A DNA stretch of 64,000 nt. Origin: Stenotrophomonas ginsengisoli. GTDB lineage: Bacteria > Pseudomonadota > Gammaproteobacteria > Xanthomonadales > Xanthomonadaceae. Position 1 is the stretch's first letter; every line of letters starts with the position of its first letter. The stretch covers positions 18,703 through 82,702 of the forward strand of contig NZ_LDJM01000008.1 of the NCBI RefSeq assembly GCF_001431485.1. The letters run 5' to 3'. Made by a program: the position numbers and the translations under genes. This document shows positions 1 to 9,657 of this stretch, piece by piece. The notes beneath the pieces are model-generated. The model was not told where the DNA came from. It searched no databases and saw nothing but the letters and a program-made list of their open reading frames with translations.

Positions 1-450
<450 letters not shown>

Positions 451-479
451 TTGATCACGCGCCTGCGCTGATGCAACAC

Positions 480-508
480 CACAACGCCCGGCATTGCCGG
501 GCGTTGTG
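480..508. terminator. Hairpin between convergent genes
   Basis: A 13-bp perfect stem (CACAACGCCCGGC / GCCGGGCGTTGTG) with an ATT loop lies between the convergent acetyl-CoA transferase gene and the gene at 528-977. There is no long T tract on either side, so it is a probable but not textbook bidirectional terminator. Confidence 0.6.
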
Positions 509-527
509 CGTTTGAACACCGATGCGC

Positions 528-977
528 TCAGGAATCGCTGCCGCCCGGCTCGGCAGCCACGAACAGGAAGCCGGCCGGTGCCCGTTGCGGCGCGGGCAGC
601 TCGCAGTGGTACATGTCCAGGTACAGCTGCTGCACCTTGCCGCCACAATCAACCTGATAGCCGTCGACCATGTGGTAATCCACCTCGCCGTCGGCCAGCG
701 GCTCGCCACTCATGTACTTTTCCAACGTGGCGATGGGGAAATCCGCCAGCATTGGCGTGCGGGTACCGATGCTGCCGATGCGCCGCCAGGACAACGCACT
801 GCCATCGGCACAGCGCAATTGCTGCAGCCAGGCGCGCTGGCCAGGTGGCTTGCAGACCGGCACCGGATTACCCTGCTGCAGCCCCCAGCTGCCGTCATCG
901 GCCATGGCTGGTGGCACAAGGCCAGCGCCCAGCAACACCAGCCCAATGGCTGCCACCATCCTGCGTGCACCGCGCAT
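528..977 (-). CDS. Small secreted protein of unknown function
   Basis: The product is 149 residues. A basic start, a hydrophobic stretch and an AMA|DD type cleavage site near residue 26 give a clear Sec signal peptide, so the mature protein of about 123 residues is likely periplasmic. It has four cysteines in the mature part (CKPPG, LRCADG, VDCGGK, YHCEL), consistent with two disulphides. I do not recognise the family. It is a single gene, convergent with the gene upstream in the window and separated by about 80 bases from the regulator gene at 1055. Confidence 0.75.
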   Translation of the reverse strand: MRGARRMVAAIGLVLLGAGLVPPAMADDGSWGLQQGNPVPVCKPPGQRAWLQQLRCADGSALSWRRIGSIGTRTPMLADFPIATLEKYMSGEPLADGEVDYHMVDGYQVDCGGKVQQLYLDMYHCELPAPQRAPAGFLFVAAEPGGSDS

Positions 978-1054
978 GCCTGCTCTCCAATGTGGGTTGT
1001 GTCAGAACGCAGCACACCACAGTCATCACGCCCCTGCAAACACAGGACTGCAGG

Positions 1055-1699
1055 TCAAGGGCAGTAGATGCGCTTGAGGGTGGCCACCAGCTCGGCCACC
1101 GCCGGGTTGGTGATGCGGTAGTACAGGGTCTGCGCCTGGCGGCGGTAGTCGATCAGGCCGTCGCTGCGCATGCGTGACAGGTGCTGGGACAACGCTGGCG
1201 GGGTCAGCGCCACATGTTCGAGCAGTTGCCCCACGGCCAGCTCGCCGTGCTCGATCAGCAGGCACAGCACCAGCAGGCGGTTTTCGTTGCCGACCGAGCG
1301 CAGCAGGGCAGCGGCCTGGCCGGCCCCCTCACGCAGGAATTGTTGGTCGCGCGCGTCCATCACGGCAGGCTCGGGCAGGGGCTCGGAAGAGGTATCAGGC
1401 AATCTAGCATGGGCATCTGCAGCGCCAGCCAAACCGGGCAGCGGCGCATCAAACCAGGCCAGCTTGCGCGCCTTGGGCAGCTGTTTGAGCGCATGTTCGG
1501 CGCGCAACGCCGCCGCACGGCCTTGCACCTGCCGCTGGGCCAGCACCTGCAGCGGGCGGTGGGAACGGGTGTAACGGGCGCCCTTGCCGGCCAGGTGGGC
1601 GGCAAAACGGGCCTGCACATCGGTGCTGATGCCGGCGTAGTAGCTGCCGTCCTGGCACAGCAGCAGGTACACATACCAAGGGCGGGAAGCAGCGGACAT
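1055..1699 (-). CDS. GIY-YIG nuclease domain fused to ArsR-family regulator
   Basis: One uninterrupted frame encodes two domains. Residues about 7-85 are a UPF0213/YhbQ-type GIY-YIG domain (WYVYLLLC and SYYAGIS give the two halves of the motif; GKGARYT follows). After a roughly 28-residue Pro/Glu linker, residues about 114-214 form a winged-helix ArsR domain ([18 protein letters not shown] is the recognition region). The ArsR part lacks the usual ELCVCDL metal site but keeps two cysteines, in LCLL (C146) and in the last residues IYCP (C213), placed as in the persulfide/redox sensors BigR and YgaV. I chose ATG 1699 because a GATAAT -10 element ends 6 bases before it (a leaderless start); 15 more in-frame residues lie upstream. 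It is divergent from the efflux operon and may regulate it. Confidence 0.8.
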   Translation of the reverse strand: MSAASRPWYVYLLLCQDGSYYAGISTDVQARFAAHLAGKGARYTRSHRPLQVLAQRQVQGRAAALRAEHALKQLPKARKLAWFDAPLPGLAGAADAHARLPDTSSEPLPEPAVMDARDQQFLREGAGQAAALLRSVGNENRLLVLCLLIEHGELAVGQLLEHVALTPPALSQHLSRMRSDGLIDYRRQAQTLYYRITNPAVAELVATLKRIYCP

Positions 1700-1705
1700 C
1701 GGTGC

Positions 1706-1711
1706 ATTATC
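1706..1711 (-). promoter_or_regulatory. -10 element for a leaderless regulator transcript
   Basis: GATAAT on the minus strand sits 6 bases upstream of ATG 1699, which would place the transcription start at the A of the ATG. No good -35 hexamer is visible at the usual distance, so the assignment rests on the -10 alone. Confidence 0.45.
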
Positions 1712-1748
1712 GCCACTGCGGGCAGCCGATACATTCCGATACACCGGC

Positions 1749-1764
1749 CATGACCAAGGTCATG
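1749..1764. promoter_or_regulatory. Candidate operator palindrome
   Basis: CATGACC-AA-GGTCATG, a perfect 7-bp inverted repeat with a 2-base centre, extended outward by a near match (CCGG on each side with one extra base). It lies in the 210-base divergent region between the ArsR fusion gene and mdtA. ArsR-family dimers bind such dyads, so it is a plausible binding site. This is inference from position and symmetry. Confidence 0.5.
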
Positions 1765-1909
1765 CCGGACGCCCAAGGCGGGCCTGTACCATGGGCCCAC
1801 TGCCCTGCAGATCCGCATCACGCCACGCCGTTGCCCGCGCTTACGGCCAGCCGACGACACACAACTCCCTACACAGGACGCCCGGCCGCATGGCTGGACG
1901 CATACGCCC

Positions 1910-3124
1910 ATGTCGCCACGCCCCTCGTTCCGCTCCCCCTCCCTGCTGCGCCTGCTGATGCTGGCCAGCGCCCTGGCCCTGACCACGGTTGCCTGCAGTG
2001 GCGACAAGGACGCCGGCAATGGCCCGGGCCGTGGTGGCCCTGGTGGCGGCCGTGGCGAACGGGTGGTGCCGGTACGCGTGGTGGATGCCCGCCAGCAGGA
2101 CCTGACCGTGCGCATCAAGGCGCTGGGCACGGTGACCGCCCTGCACACGGTGACCGTGCGCAGCCGGGTGGAAGGCGAGCTGGTGCGCATTGCCTTTGCC
2201 GAAGGCCAGCAGGTGGCCGCCGGTGACCTGCTGGCGCAGATCGACCCGCGCCCGTACGAGGTGGCCCTGGCCCAGGCCCTGGGCACGCAGAAGCAGAACC
2301 AGGCCGAGCTGGAAAACGCCCGCAACCAGCTGCGCCGCTACGCCGAGCTGCACGAACAGAAATACGTGGCCGCCCAGGACCTGAGCAACCAGCAGTCGCT
2401 GGTGCGCCAGCTCGAGGGCCGCCTGCAGAGTGACCAGGCCGCCGTCGACGAGGCCCGCCTGCAGCTGGGCTATACCCGCATCACCGCGCCGGTGGCCGGG
2501 CGCATGGGCCTGCGTGCGGTGGACCTGGGCAACCTGGTGCGCAGCGGCGATGCCGACGGCATTGCCACCATCACCCAGACCAACCCGATCAGCGTGCTGT
2601 TCACCATCCCCGAGGCCGACATCGGCCCGGTGATCGAGGCCGTGCGCATGACCCCGGAGCTGGCCGTGGAAGCCTGGGACCGCAGCGAAAAGCAGGTCCT
2701 GGCCAACGGCAAGCTGGCCAGCGTGGACAACCGCATTGATACGGCCACCGGCACCTTGAAGCTGCGGGCGGTGTTCGACAACGCCGGTGACGCCCTGTTC
2801 CCCAACCAGTTCGTCAACATCCGCCTGGCGGTGAGCAGTGCCGATGCGGTGGTGATCCCCAATGCGGCGGTGCAGTTCGGCAGTAATGGCACCTATGTGT
2901 ATGTGATCAGCGCGGACAACACCGCCAGCCTGCGCGATGTGCGCCTGGGCGCGGCCGAAGGCGAGAACGTGGCGGTGATGGCCGGCCTGGCCGCCGGGGA
3001 GCGGGTAGTGCTGGAAGGCATCGACAACCTGCGCGAAGGGGCCAAGGTGGAGGTGGTGGCCGACCCGGCCGATGCCGCCGCCGCACCGGCCAAGGACAAG
3101 GCTGACGCCACGGCCGGCGCATGA
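1910..3124 (+). CDS. mdtA: RND efflux periplasmic adaptor subunit (MdtA-like)
   Basis: The product is 404 residues. It begins with a signal sequence ending in TTVACSG, which could be lipidated at the Cys, followed by a Gly-rich linker. The membrane-fusion-protein body follows: a biotinyl-lipoyl half ([19 protein letters not shown]), an alpha-helical hairpin rich in Gln/Glu, the second lipoyl half ([20 protein letters not shown]), and beta-barrel and membrane-proximal domains. It links the inner-membrane RND pump to an outer-membrane channel. Its stop overlaps the start of mdtB by 4 bases (ATGA). With two different RND genes downstream, the operon has the MdtABC arrangement, which in Stenotrophomonas is called SmeIJK. 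No outer-membrane factor gene is in the operon, so a TolC-type protein elsewhere must serve. Confidence 0.93.
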   Translation: MSPRPSFRSPSLLRLLMLASALALTTVACSGDKDAGNGPGRGGPGGGRGERVVPVRVVDARQQDLTVRIKALGTVTALHTVTVRSRVEGELVRIAFAEGQQVAAGDLLAQIDPRPYEVALAQALGTQKQNQAELENARNQLRRYAELHEQKYVAAQDLSNQQSLVRQLEGRLQSDQAAVDEARLQLGYTRITAPVAGRMGLRAVDLGNLVRSGDADGIATITQTNPISVLFTIPEADIGPVIEAVRMTPELAVEAWDRSEKQVLANGKLASVDNRIDTATGTLKLRAVFDNAGDALFPNQFVNIRLAVSSADAVVIPNAAVQFGSNGTYVYVISADNTASLRDVRLGAAEGENVAVMAGLAAGERVVLEGIDNLREGAKVEVVADPADAAAAPAKDKADATAGA

Positions 3125-6100
3125 ACCTGTCGCGCACCTTCATCCTGCGCCCGGTAGCGACCTCGCTGCTGATGCTGGCAATGCTGATTGCCGGCATCTT
3201 CGCCTACCGCCTGCTGCCGGTGGCCGCCCTGCCCCAGGTCGACTACCCGATCATCCAGATCACCACGCTCTACCCCGGCGCCAGCCCGACGGTGACCACC
3301 AGCGCGGTGACCGCGCCGCTGGAACGCCGCCTGGGGCAGATCCCGGGCCTGAAACAGATGAGCTCGACCAGCTCCGGCGGCGCCTCGGTCATTACCCTGC
3401 AGTTCGCTTTGGAAGTGGACCTGGGCGTGGCCGAGCAGGAAGTGCAGGCGGCCATCAATGCGGCCAACAGCTTCCTGCCCGGCGACCTGCCGATGCCGCC
3501 GGTATACCGCAAGGTCAACCCGGCCGACACCCCGATCCTGACCCTGGCCATCACCGCCGATGGCCTGAGCCTGCCGCAGGTGTATGACCTGGTCGATACG
3601 CGCATGGCCCAGCGCCTGTCGCAGCTGCCGGGCGTGGGCATGGTCAGCATTGCCGGCGGGCAACGCCCGGCGGTGCGCATTGCGGTCAACCCGCAGCAAC
3701 TGGCGGCCACCGGCATCGGCATGGCCGATATCCGCCGCGCCATCACCGCCGCCAACGTCAACCTGCCCAAGGGCAGCTTCGATGGCCCGACCCGCGCGAT
3801 CATGCTCGATGCCAACGACCAGATGCGTTCGGTGGATGAGTACCGCAACCTGATCCTGAGCTACCGCGATGGCGCCCCGCTGCGCCTGGGCGATGTGGCC
3901 AGCGTCGAGCAGGGCCCGGAAAACCGCCAGCTGGCGGCCTGGTCGGGCACCACCCCGGCAATCCTGCTCAACATCCAGCGCCAGCCCGGGGCCAATGTGA
4001 TCGGCGTGGTGGACAGCATCCATGCCCTGCTGCCGCAGCTGCGCAGCGCGATGCCGGCCGCGGTGACGGTGAGCGTGCTCAGCGACCGCACCGAATCCAT
4101 CCGTGCCTCGATCAAGGGCGTGCAGCACGAGCTGGTGCTGGCCATCGGCCTGGTGGTGCTGGTCACCTTCGTGTTCCTGCGCACCATCCCGGCCACCATC
4201 ATTCCCTCCATCGCGGTGCCGCTGTCGTTGATCGGCACCTTTGCGGTGATGCTGCTGGCCGGCTATTCGCTCAACAACCTGACCCTGATGGCGCTGACCA
4301 TCGCCACCGGCTTTGTGGTGGACGATGCGATCGTGATGCTGGAAAACGTCGCCCGCCACATGGAGATGGGCAAGAGCCGCCTGCAGGCGGCACTGGATGG
4401 CGCCCGCCAGATTGGTTTCACCCTGGTCTCGCTGACCGTGTCGCTGATTGCGGTGCTGATCCCGCTGCTGTTCATGGGCGATGTGGTCGGCAAGCTGTTC
4501 CACGAGTTTGCGATCACCCTGGCGGTAGCCATCGGCATCTCGCTGGTGGTGTCGCTGACCCTGACCCCGATGCTGTGCGCGCGTTTCCTCAAGGCCAACC
4601 CGCATGCCGCCGCCCATGGCGAGGGTGCGGCCCAGGGCGACATCTTCGACCGGGTGGTTGCCCGGTATGACCGTGGCCTGCACTGGGTGTTGGCCCGCCA
4701 GCCGCTGATGCTGATCGCCACCGTGGCCACCCTGGTGCTCACCGCCGTGCTGTACCTGGCCGTGCCCAAGGGCTTCTTCCCATTGCAGGATGCCGGCCTG
4801 GTGCAGGGCATCAGCGAGGCGCCGCAGTCGATCTCGTTCGAGGCGATGTCACGCCGCCAGCAGGCCCTGGCCGAAGCGGTGCTGGAAGATGCGGACGTGG
4901 CCAGCGTGTCCTCCTTCATCGGTGTGGACGGGGCCAACGCCACCCTCAATTCCGGCCGCCTGCTGATCGAGCTCAAGCCACACGGCCAGCGCGATGCCGG
5001 CGCGCAGGAAATCATTGCCCGCCTGCAGCAGCGGGTGGACCGCATCCCCGGCATCAGCCTGTACCTGCAACCGGTGCAGGAGCTGAGCATCGAGGACCGG
5101 ATCAGCCGCACCCAGTACCAGTTCGCCCTGACCACCCCGGATGCCGACGCGCTGGCCCTGTGGACCGAGCGCCTGCTGGCCCACCTGCAGCAGCAACCGG
5201 CCCTGCGTGACGTGGCCAGTGACCTGGCCAACCGTGGCCTGCAGGCCTATGTGGACATCGACCGCGATGCCGCCGCGCGCCTCGGGGTGCCGGTGACCAG
5301 CATCGCCGATGCGCTGTATGACGCCTTCGGCCAGCGCCAGATCTCCACCATCTTCACCCATGCCAACCAGTACCGGGTGGTGCTCGAAGCGCACCCGGAG
5401 CAGCAGCTGGGCCCGCAGGACATCGGCCGCATCCACGTCACCACCGCCGATGGCCAGCAGACCCCGCTGGCCGGCCTGGCCCGCATCTCCACCCGCGCCA
5501 CCGCGCTGCAGGTCAGCCACCTGGGCCAGTTCCCGGCGGTGACCCTGTCCTTCAACCTGGCGCAGGGCGCCTCGCTGGGCGAGGCAGTGGCGGCGATCGA
5601 GGGCGCACGCGAGGCGATCGGCATGCCGGCCAGCGTCGAGCTGCGCCTGCAGGGTGCGGCGGCGGCGTTCGAGAACTCGCTGTCCTCCACCCTGTGGCTG
5701 ATCCTGGCCGCGGTGCTGGTGATGTACATCGTGCTGGGCGTGCTCTACGAGAGCTTCATCCACCCGGTGACCATCCTCTCCACCCTGCCCTCGGCCACCG
5801 TCGGTGCGCTGGCCGCGCTGCTGCTCTCCGGGCGCAGCCTGGACCTGATCGCGGTGATCGGCATCATCCTGCTGATCGGCCTGGTCAAGAAGAACGCGAT
5901 CATGATGATCGACTTCGCCCTGGAGGCGCAGCGCGAACACGGCATGACGCCGCAACAGGCGATCCACCAGGCCGCCCTGCTGCGCTTCCGGCCGATCCTG
6001 ATGACCACCCTGGCCGCGCTGTTTGCCGCCGTGCCGATGATGTTTGCCGCCGGCTCCGGTGCCGAGCTGCGCCAGCCGCTGGGCCTGGTGATGGTCGGCG

Positions 6101-6219
6101 GGCTGATCGTCAGCCAGGTGCTGACCCTGTTCACCACGCCGGTGATCTACCTGTTCTTCAACCGCTTCGTGCGTGGCAACGGCGTGGCCAGCGCCACCGC
6201 TGACAACGCCGGGGCCTGA
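3121..6219 (+). CDS. mdtB: RND efflux inner-membrane permease (MdtB-like)
   Basis: At 1032 residues this is full length for an RND pump. The start [20 protein letters not shown] is the typical first cytoplasmic helix and TM1. The proton-relay aspartates are present in TM4 ([12 protein letters not shown]401/D402) and the TM10 lysine in [13 protein letters not shown] (K923). Two large periplasmic loops sit between TM1-2 and TM7-8. MdtB and MdtC form a heterotrimer in E. coli, exporting novobiocin and bile salts; SmeIJK has been linked to aminoglycoside and tetracycline resistance. Assignment as B rather than C rests on gene order. Confidence 0.93.
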   Translation: MNLSRTFILRPVATSLLMLAMLIAGIFAYRLLPVAALPQVDYPIIQITTLYPGASPTVTTSAVTAPLERRLGQIPGLKQMSSTSSGGASVITLQFALEVDLGVAEQEVQAAINAANSFLPGDLPMPPVYRKVNPADTPILTLAITADGLSLPQVYDLVDTRMAQRLSQLPGVGMVSIAGGQRPAVRIAVNPQQLAATGIGMADIRRAITAANVNLPKGSFDGPTRAIMLDANDQMRSVDEYRNLILSYRDGAPLRLGDVASVEQGPENRQLAAWSGTTPAILLNIQRQPGANVIGVVDSIHALLPQLRSAMPAAVTVSVLSDRTESIRASIKGVQHELVLAIGLVVLVTFVFLRTIPATIIPSIAVPLSLIGTFAVMLLAGYSLNNLTLMALTIATGFVVDDAIVMLENVARHMEMGKSRLQAALDGARQIGFTLVSLTVSLIAVLIPLLFMGDVVGKLFHEFAITLAVAIGISLVVSLTLTPMLCARFLKANPHAAAHGEGAAQGDIFDRVVARYDRGLHWVLARQPLMLIATVATLVLTAVLYLAVPKGFFPLQDAGLVQGISEAPQSISFEAMSRRQQALAEAVLEDADVASVSSFIGVDGANATLNSGRLLIELKPHGQRDAGAQEIIARLQQRVDRIPGISLYLQPVQELSIEDRISRTQYQFALTTPDADALALWTERLLAHLQQQPALRDVASDLANRGLQAYVDIDRDAAARLGVPVTSIADALYDAFGQRQISTIFTHANQYRVVLEAHPEQQLGPQDIGRIHVTTADGQQTPLAGLARISTRATALQVSHLGQFPAVTLSFNLAQGASLGEAVAAIEGAREAIGMPASVELRLQGAAAAFENSLSSTLWLILAAVLVMYIVLGVLYESFIHPVTILSTLPSATVGALAALLLSGRSLDLIAVIGIILLIGLVKKNAIMMIDFALEAQREHGMTPQQAIHQAALLRFRPILMTTLAALFAAVPMMFAAGSGAELRQPLGLVMVGGLIVSQVLTLFTTPVIYLFFNRFVRGNGVASATADNAGA

Positions 6220-6221
6220 GC

Positions 6222-9200
6222 ATGCAGCACACCCACACCCCCGAGCCGGTGAACCTGTCGCGCACCTTCATCCTGCGCCCGGTGGCCACCTTGCTGCTGG
6301 CCATCGCGGTGGTGCTGGCCGGCATCCTGGCCTTTGTGCGCCTGCCGGTGGCACCGCTGCCGCAGGTGGATTACCCGGCCATCCAGGTCAGCGCCAGCCT
6401 GCCCGGCGCCAGCCCCGAATCGATGGCCGCCACCGTGGCCACGCCGCTGGAACGCGCCCTGGGCACGATCCCCGGGGTGACCCGGCTGACCTCCTCGTCC
6501 AACCAGGGCAATGCCCGCATCGACCTGCAGTTCTCGCTGGAGCGCAATGTCGATGAGGCCGCGCGCGAGGTGCAGGCGGCCATCAATGCCGCCCGCGCGC
6601 AGCTGCCAGCGGGCATGCCGGGCATGCCGCAGTACCGCAAGATCAATCCCTCGCAGGCACCGGTGCTGATCCTGGCGTTGAGCTCGGCCAGCCACAGCCC
6701 GGGTGAAATCTACGATGTCGCCTCCACGGTGATCGCGCAGAAGATCGCCCAGGTGCCGGGCGTGGGCCAGGTCGAGGCCGGTGGCAGCTCGCTGCCGGCG
6801 GTGCGCGTCTCGCTCAACCCCACCGCACTGAACCAGTACGGCATCGCCCTGGACGATGTGGCCGGCTCGATCCGCAATGCCAATGCGCTGCGCCCGCTCG
6901 GCCAGGTGGCCGCCGGCGAGCAGCAGTGGCAGGTGGAGGCCAGCCTGCAGCTGCGCCATGCCGCGCAGTACCAGGACCTGGTGGTGGCCATGCGCGATGG
7001 CCGCCCGGTACACCTGCGCGATGTGGCCCAGGTCAGCGACGGCACCGAAAACCGCTACGCCGCCGGCTTCCACAACAACAACGATGCGGTACTGCTGGTG
7101 GTCAGCCGGCAGCCCAGCGCCAACATCATTGCCACCGTGGATGCGATCCACGCGCAGATGGACACCCTGACCGCGCTGCTGCCCGACGGCATGCAGATGA
7201 GCGTGGTGATGGACCGCTCGCCGGTGATCCGCGCCACCCTGCGCGAGGCCGAGCTGACTCTGGTGCTGGCCGTGGCCCTGGTGGTGCTGGTGGTGCTGGC
7301 CTTCCTCGGCCACTGGCGCGCCGCACTGATCCCGACCCTGGCCATTCCGGTGTCGTTGTTCGGTGCGCTGTTCCTGATCTGGCTGTGGGGCTTCTCGCTC
7401 AACACCTTCTCGCTGATGGCCCTGATCGTGGCCGCGGTGCTGGTGGTGGATGACGCGATCGTGGTGCTGGAGAACATCGCCCGCCATATCGACGAGGGGC
7501 TCTCGCCACTCAAGGCGGCGATCACCGGGGCACGCGAGGTCGGCGCCACCCTGCTGTCGATGAACCTGGCCCTGGCGGTGGTGTTCATCTCCATCCTGTT
7601 CATGGATGACTTCGTCAAACGCCTGTTCGGCGAGTTCTCGCTGACCCTGGTGGCGGCGATGTTCGTCTCCCTGCTGGTCTCCATCAGCCTGACCCCGGCC
7701 CTGTGCGCGCGCCTGCTGCGTGCGCACGACCCGCAGCGGGTGGAAGGCCCGTGGCAGCGTCTGGGCAGCCTGGTCTTCGAGGGCCTGCGCGCGGCCTACC
7801 TGCGCAGCCTGGGCGCCTGCCTGCGCCACGTGCCGCTGATGCTGGGCGTGCTGGTGGCGGTGATCGCACTGAACGTGCTGCTGCTGGACAAGGTGCCGCG
7901 CGGCACCATCCCGCAGCAGGACAGCGGCCAGCTGCGCGGCTTCATGCGCGGCGATGACGGCCTGTCCTTCCAGGTGATGCAGCCCAAGATCGCCGCCTAC
8001 CGCCAGGTGCTGATGGATGACCCGGCAGTGGCCCAGATCGGCGGTTTCATCGGCGGTGGCACCGGGGTCAACAACGGCATGGTGATGGTCCAGCTCAAGC
8101 CGCTGGACCAGCGCGATGCCAGCGCGCGCGAGGTGGTGGACCGCATCCGTGCCAGCCTGCCCAAGGTGCCCGGCGGCAACATGTGGCTGTCGGTGGACCA
8201 GGACATCCGCGTCGGCGGTGGTGGCGGCAATGACGATGGCAACTACGACCTGCAGCTGCTGGCCGCCGACATCGCGCCGCTGCGCGAATGGACCCCGCGC
8301 CTGCAGCAGGCCCTGGCCGCGCTGCCGCAGCTGGAGGACGTGGAATCCAGCGGTGACGAGGGCATGCGCCAGGTCAAGCTGGAAGTGGACCGCGAGAAAG
8401 CCAGCCAGCTCGGGGTGGACATGCGCCTGCTCTCCAGCGTGCTCAACAACTCCTTCAGCCAGCGCCAGGTGGCCACCCTGTACGACAGCCTGAACCAGTA
8501 CCGGGTGGTGATGGAGCTGGACCCGCGCTACACCCAGTCGCCCACCACCCTGGAACAGGTCAACACGATTGCCGCCGATGGCAGCCGGGTGCCGCTGAGC
8601 AGCTTTGCGCACTGGGATTACGGTATGGCCCCGGACCGCATCCAGCACCGTGAGCAGTTCCTGTCCACGCGCATTTCCTTTGCCCTGGCCAGTGGGGTGA
8701 CCCTGGGTGAAGCCAGTGCGGCGATCGAACGCGCCGTGGCCGAGGTGATGCTGCCCAGCAGCGTGCAGGCCAAGCTGGGCGAGGAAGCCGGCAGCGTCAA
8801 TGAAATGCGCCAGCGCCAACTGTGGCTGGTGCTCGGCGCCGCCCTGGCGGTGTATCTGGTGCTGGGCGTGCTGTATGAAAGCAGCGTGCTGCCGCTGGCC
8901 ATCCTGTCCACCCTGCCCTCGGCCGGTGTGGGTGCGCTGCTGGCCCTGCTGCTGTTCGGCAACGAGCTCAACCTGATCTCCCTGCTGGGGCTGTTCCTGC
9001 TGGTAGGCGTTGTAATGAAGAACACCATCTTGATGGTGGACTTTGCCATCGCCGCACAACGCGAGCAGGGCCTGGACCCGCAGGCAGCAATGCTCGAATC
9101 GGCACGCCTGCGCTTCCGTCCGATCCTGATGACCAGCGTGGCCGCCCTGCTCGGCACCCTGCCGCTGATGCTGGCCACCGGAGAAGGCTGGGAAATGCGC

Positions 9201-9344
9201 CAGCCGCTGGGCATTGCCATCGTCGGCGGCCTGCTGGTCAGCCAGTGGCTGACCCTGTACACCACCCCGGCGATCTACCTGGCCCTTGCCCGCCTGCGCG
9301 CCCGCTTCGTGCGCACGCCGGCAGCATCGGTGGCGCAGGACTGA
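6222..9344 (+). CDS. mdtC: RND efflux inner-membrane permease (MdtC-like)
   Basis: A second RND subunit of 1040 residues starts 2 bases after the mdtB stop. It carries the same hallmarks ([20 protein letters not shown] start, VVDDAIVVLEN with D410/D411, VVMKNTILMVDFA with the TM10 lysine) and is clearly paralogous to mdtB but well diverged, as expected for a B2C or similar heterotrimer rather than a recent duplication. It has an 8-residue extension with HTHTPEP before the conserved start. Transcription ends at the strong hairpin at 9373-9406. Confidence 0.93.
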   Translation: MQHTHTPEPVNLSRTFILRPVATLLLAIAVVLAGILAFVRLPVAPLPQVDYPAIQVSASLPGASPESMAATVATPLERALGTIPGVTRLTSSSNQGNARIDLQFSLERNVDEAAREVQAAINAARAQLPAGMPGMPQYRKINPSQAPVLILALSSASHSPGEIYDVASTVIAQKIAQVPGVGQVEAGGSSLPAVRVSLNPTALNQYGIALDDVAGSIRNANALRPLGQVAAGEQQWQVEASLQLRHAAQYQDLVVAMRDGRPVHLRDVAQVSDGTENRYAAGFHNNNDAVLLVVSRQPSANIIATVDAIHAQMDTLTALLPDGMQMSVVMDRSPVIRATLREAELTLVLAVALVVLVVLAFLGHWRAALIPTLAIPVSLFGALFLIWLWGFSLNTFSLMALIVAAVLVVDDAIVVLENIARHIDEGLSPLKAAITGAREVGATLLSMNLALAVVFISILFMDDFVKRLFGEFSLTLVAAMFVSLLVSISLTPALCARLLRAHDPQRVEGPWQRLGSLVFEGLRAAYLRSLGACLRHVPLMLGVLVAVIALNVLLLDKVPRGTIPQQDSGQLRGFMRGDDGLSFQVMQPKIAAYRQVLMDDPAVAQIGGFIGGGTGVNNGMVMVQLKPLDQRDASAREVVDRIRASLPKVPGGNMWLSVDQDIRVGGGGGNDDGNYDLQLLAADIAPLREWTPRLQQALAALPQLEDVESSGDEGMRQVKLEVDREKASQLGVDMRLLSSVLNNSFSQRQVATLYDSLNQYRVVMELDPRYTQSPTTLEQVNTIAADGSRVPLSSFAHWDYGMAPDRIQHREQFLSTRISFALASGVTLGEASAAIERAVAEVMLPSSVQAKLGEEAGSVNEMRQRQLWLVLGAALAVYLVLGVLYESSVLPLAILSTLPSAGVGALLALLLFGNELNLISLLGLFLLVGVVMKNTILMVDFAIAAQREQGLDPQAAMLESARLRFRPILMTSVAALLGTLPLMLATGEGWEMRQPLGIAIVGGLLVSQWLTLYTTPAIYLALARLRARFVRTPAASVAQD

Positions 9345-9372
9345 GTTGCTTGCCGGCAGCGCGGAAAACAAC

Positions 9373-9410
9373 AACGGGGCGGTGCGCTGATGCGCATCGC
9401 CCCGTTTCTC
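9373..9410. terminator. Bidirectional rho-independent terminator
   Basis: AACGGGGCGGTGCGC pairs with GCGCATCGCCCCGTT around a TGAT loop (15 bp with one G-U), followed on the plus strand by TTTCTC and on the minus strand by a T-rich stretch. It ends the efflux operon and the convergent small gene/aroG transcript. Confidence 0.85.
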
Positions 9411-9418
9411 AGTGTCTG

Positions 9419-9625
9419 TTATTTGAAAAGTCTGGCAATGAAGCGAAACAGCTTCGCACCTTCCGATTCCCAGCCCGCAGCTCGTTTGACACGGCGCTTG
9501 GCATTCTTGGGAGCATTCAAAACGCCTGTGACCTTGTAGATACCGAGATCACGCTTCAGTTTTTTCTTCGCGGCTGTAAGCCCGAGAGCTGTTTTGAGGC
9601 TTGGCTTTCGATACCTGATACGCAC
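9419..9625 (-). CDS. Small, very basic protein of unknown function
   Basis: The product is 68 residues with about 19 Lys/Arg, including KKKLKRDLG and AKRRVKRAAG. It starts at GTG with a good GGGGAG site 8 bases upstream. The base composition is visibly less GC-rich than its neighbours (about 52% in the line 9541-9600 by hand count), which suggests recent acquisition. It lies 32 bases downstream of aroG on the same strand, so it could be co-transcribed. I do not recognise a family; the charge suggests nucleic-acid binding, which is only a guess. Confidence 0.65.
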   Translation of the reverse strand: MRIRYRKPSLKTALGLTAAKKKLKRDLGIYKVTGVLNAPKNAKRRVKRAAGWESEGAKLFRFIARLFK

Positions 9626-9657
9626 TGATCACTCCCCAGAAACGTCCAATTTCTGGA

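Noticed and set aside
494..1177. Several overlapping plus-strand frames opposite the genes at 528-977 and 1055-1699
   Set aside because: Arg/Pro/Ala-rich shadow translations of the minus-strand genes, which have a signal peptide and clear domains respectively.
6147..9374. A 1075-codon open frame antisense to mdtC (and similar long antisense frames at 2893-4683, 4849-5967 and 28074-29705)
   Set aside because: They mirror the codon periodicity of real GC-rich genes on the other strand, are His/Gln/Gly-rich with no recognisable domain, and the sense frames are unambiguous known proteins.
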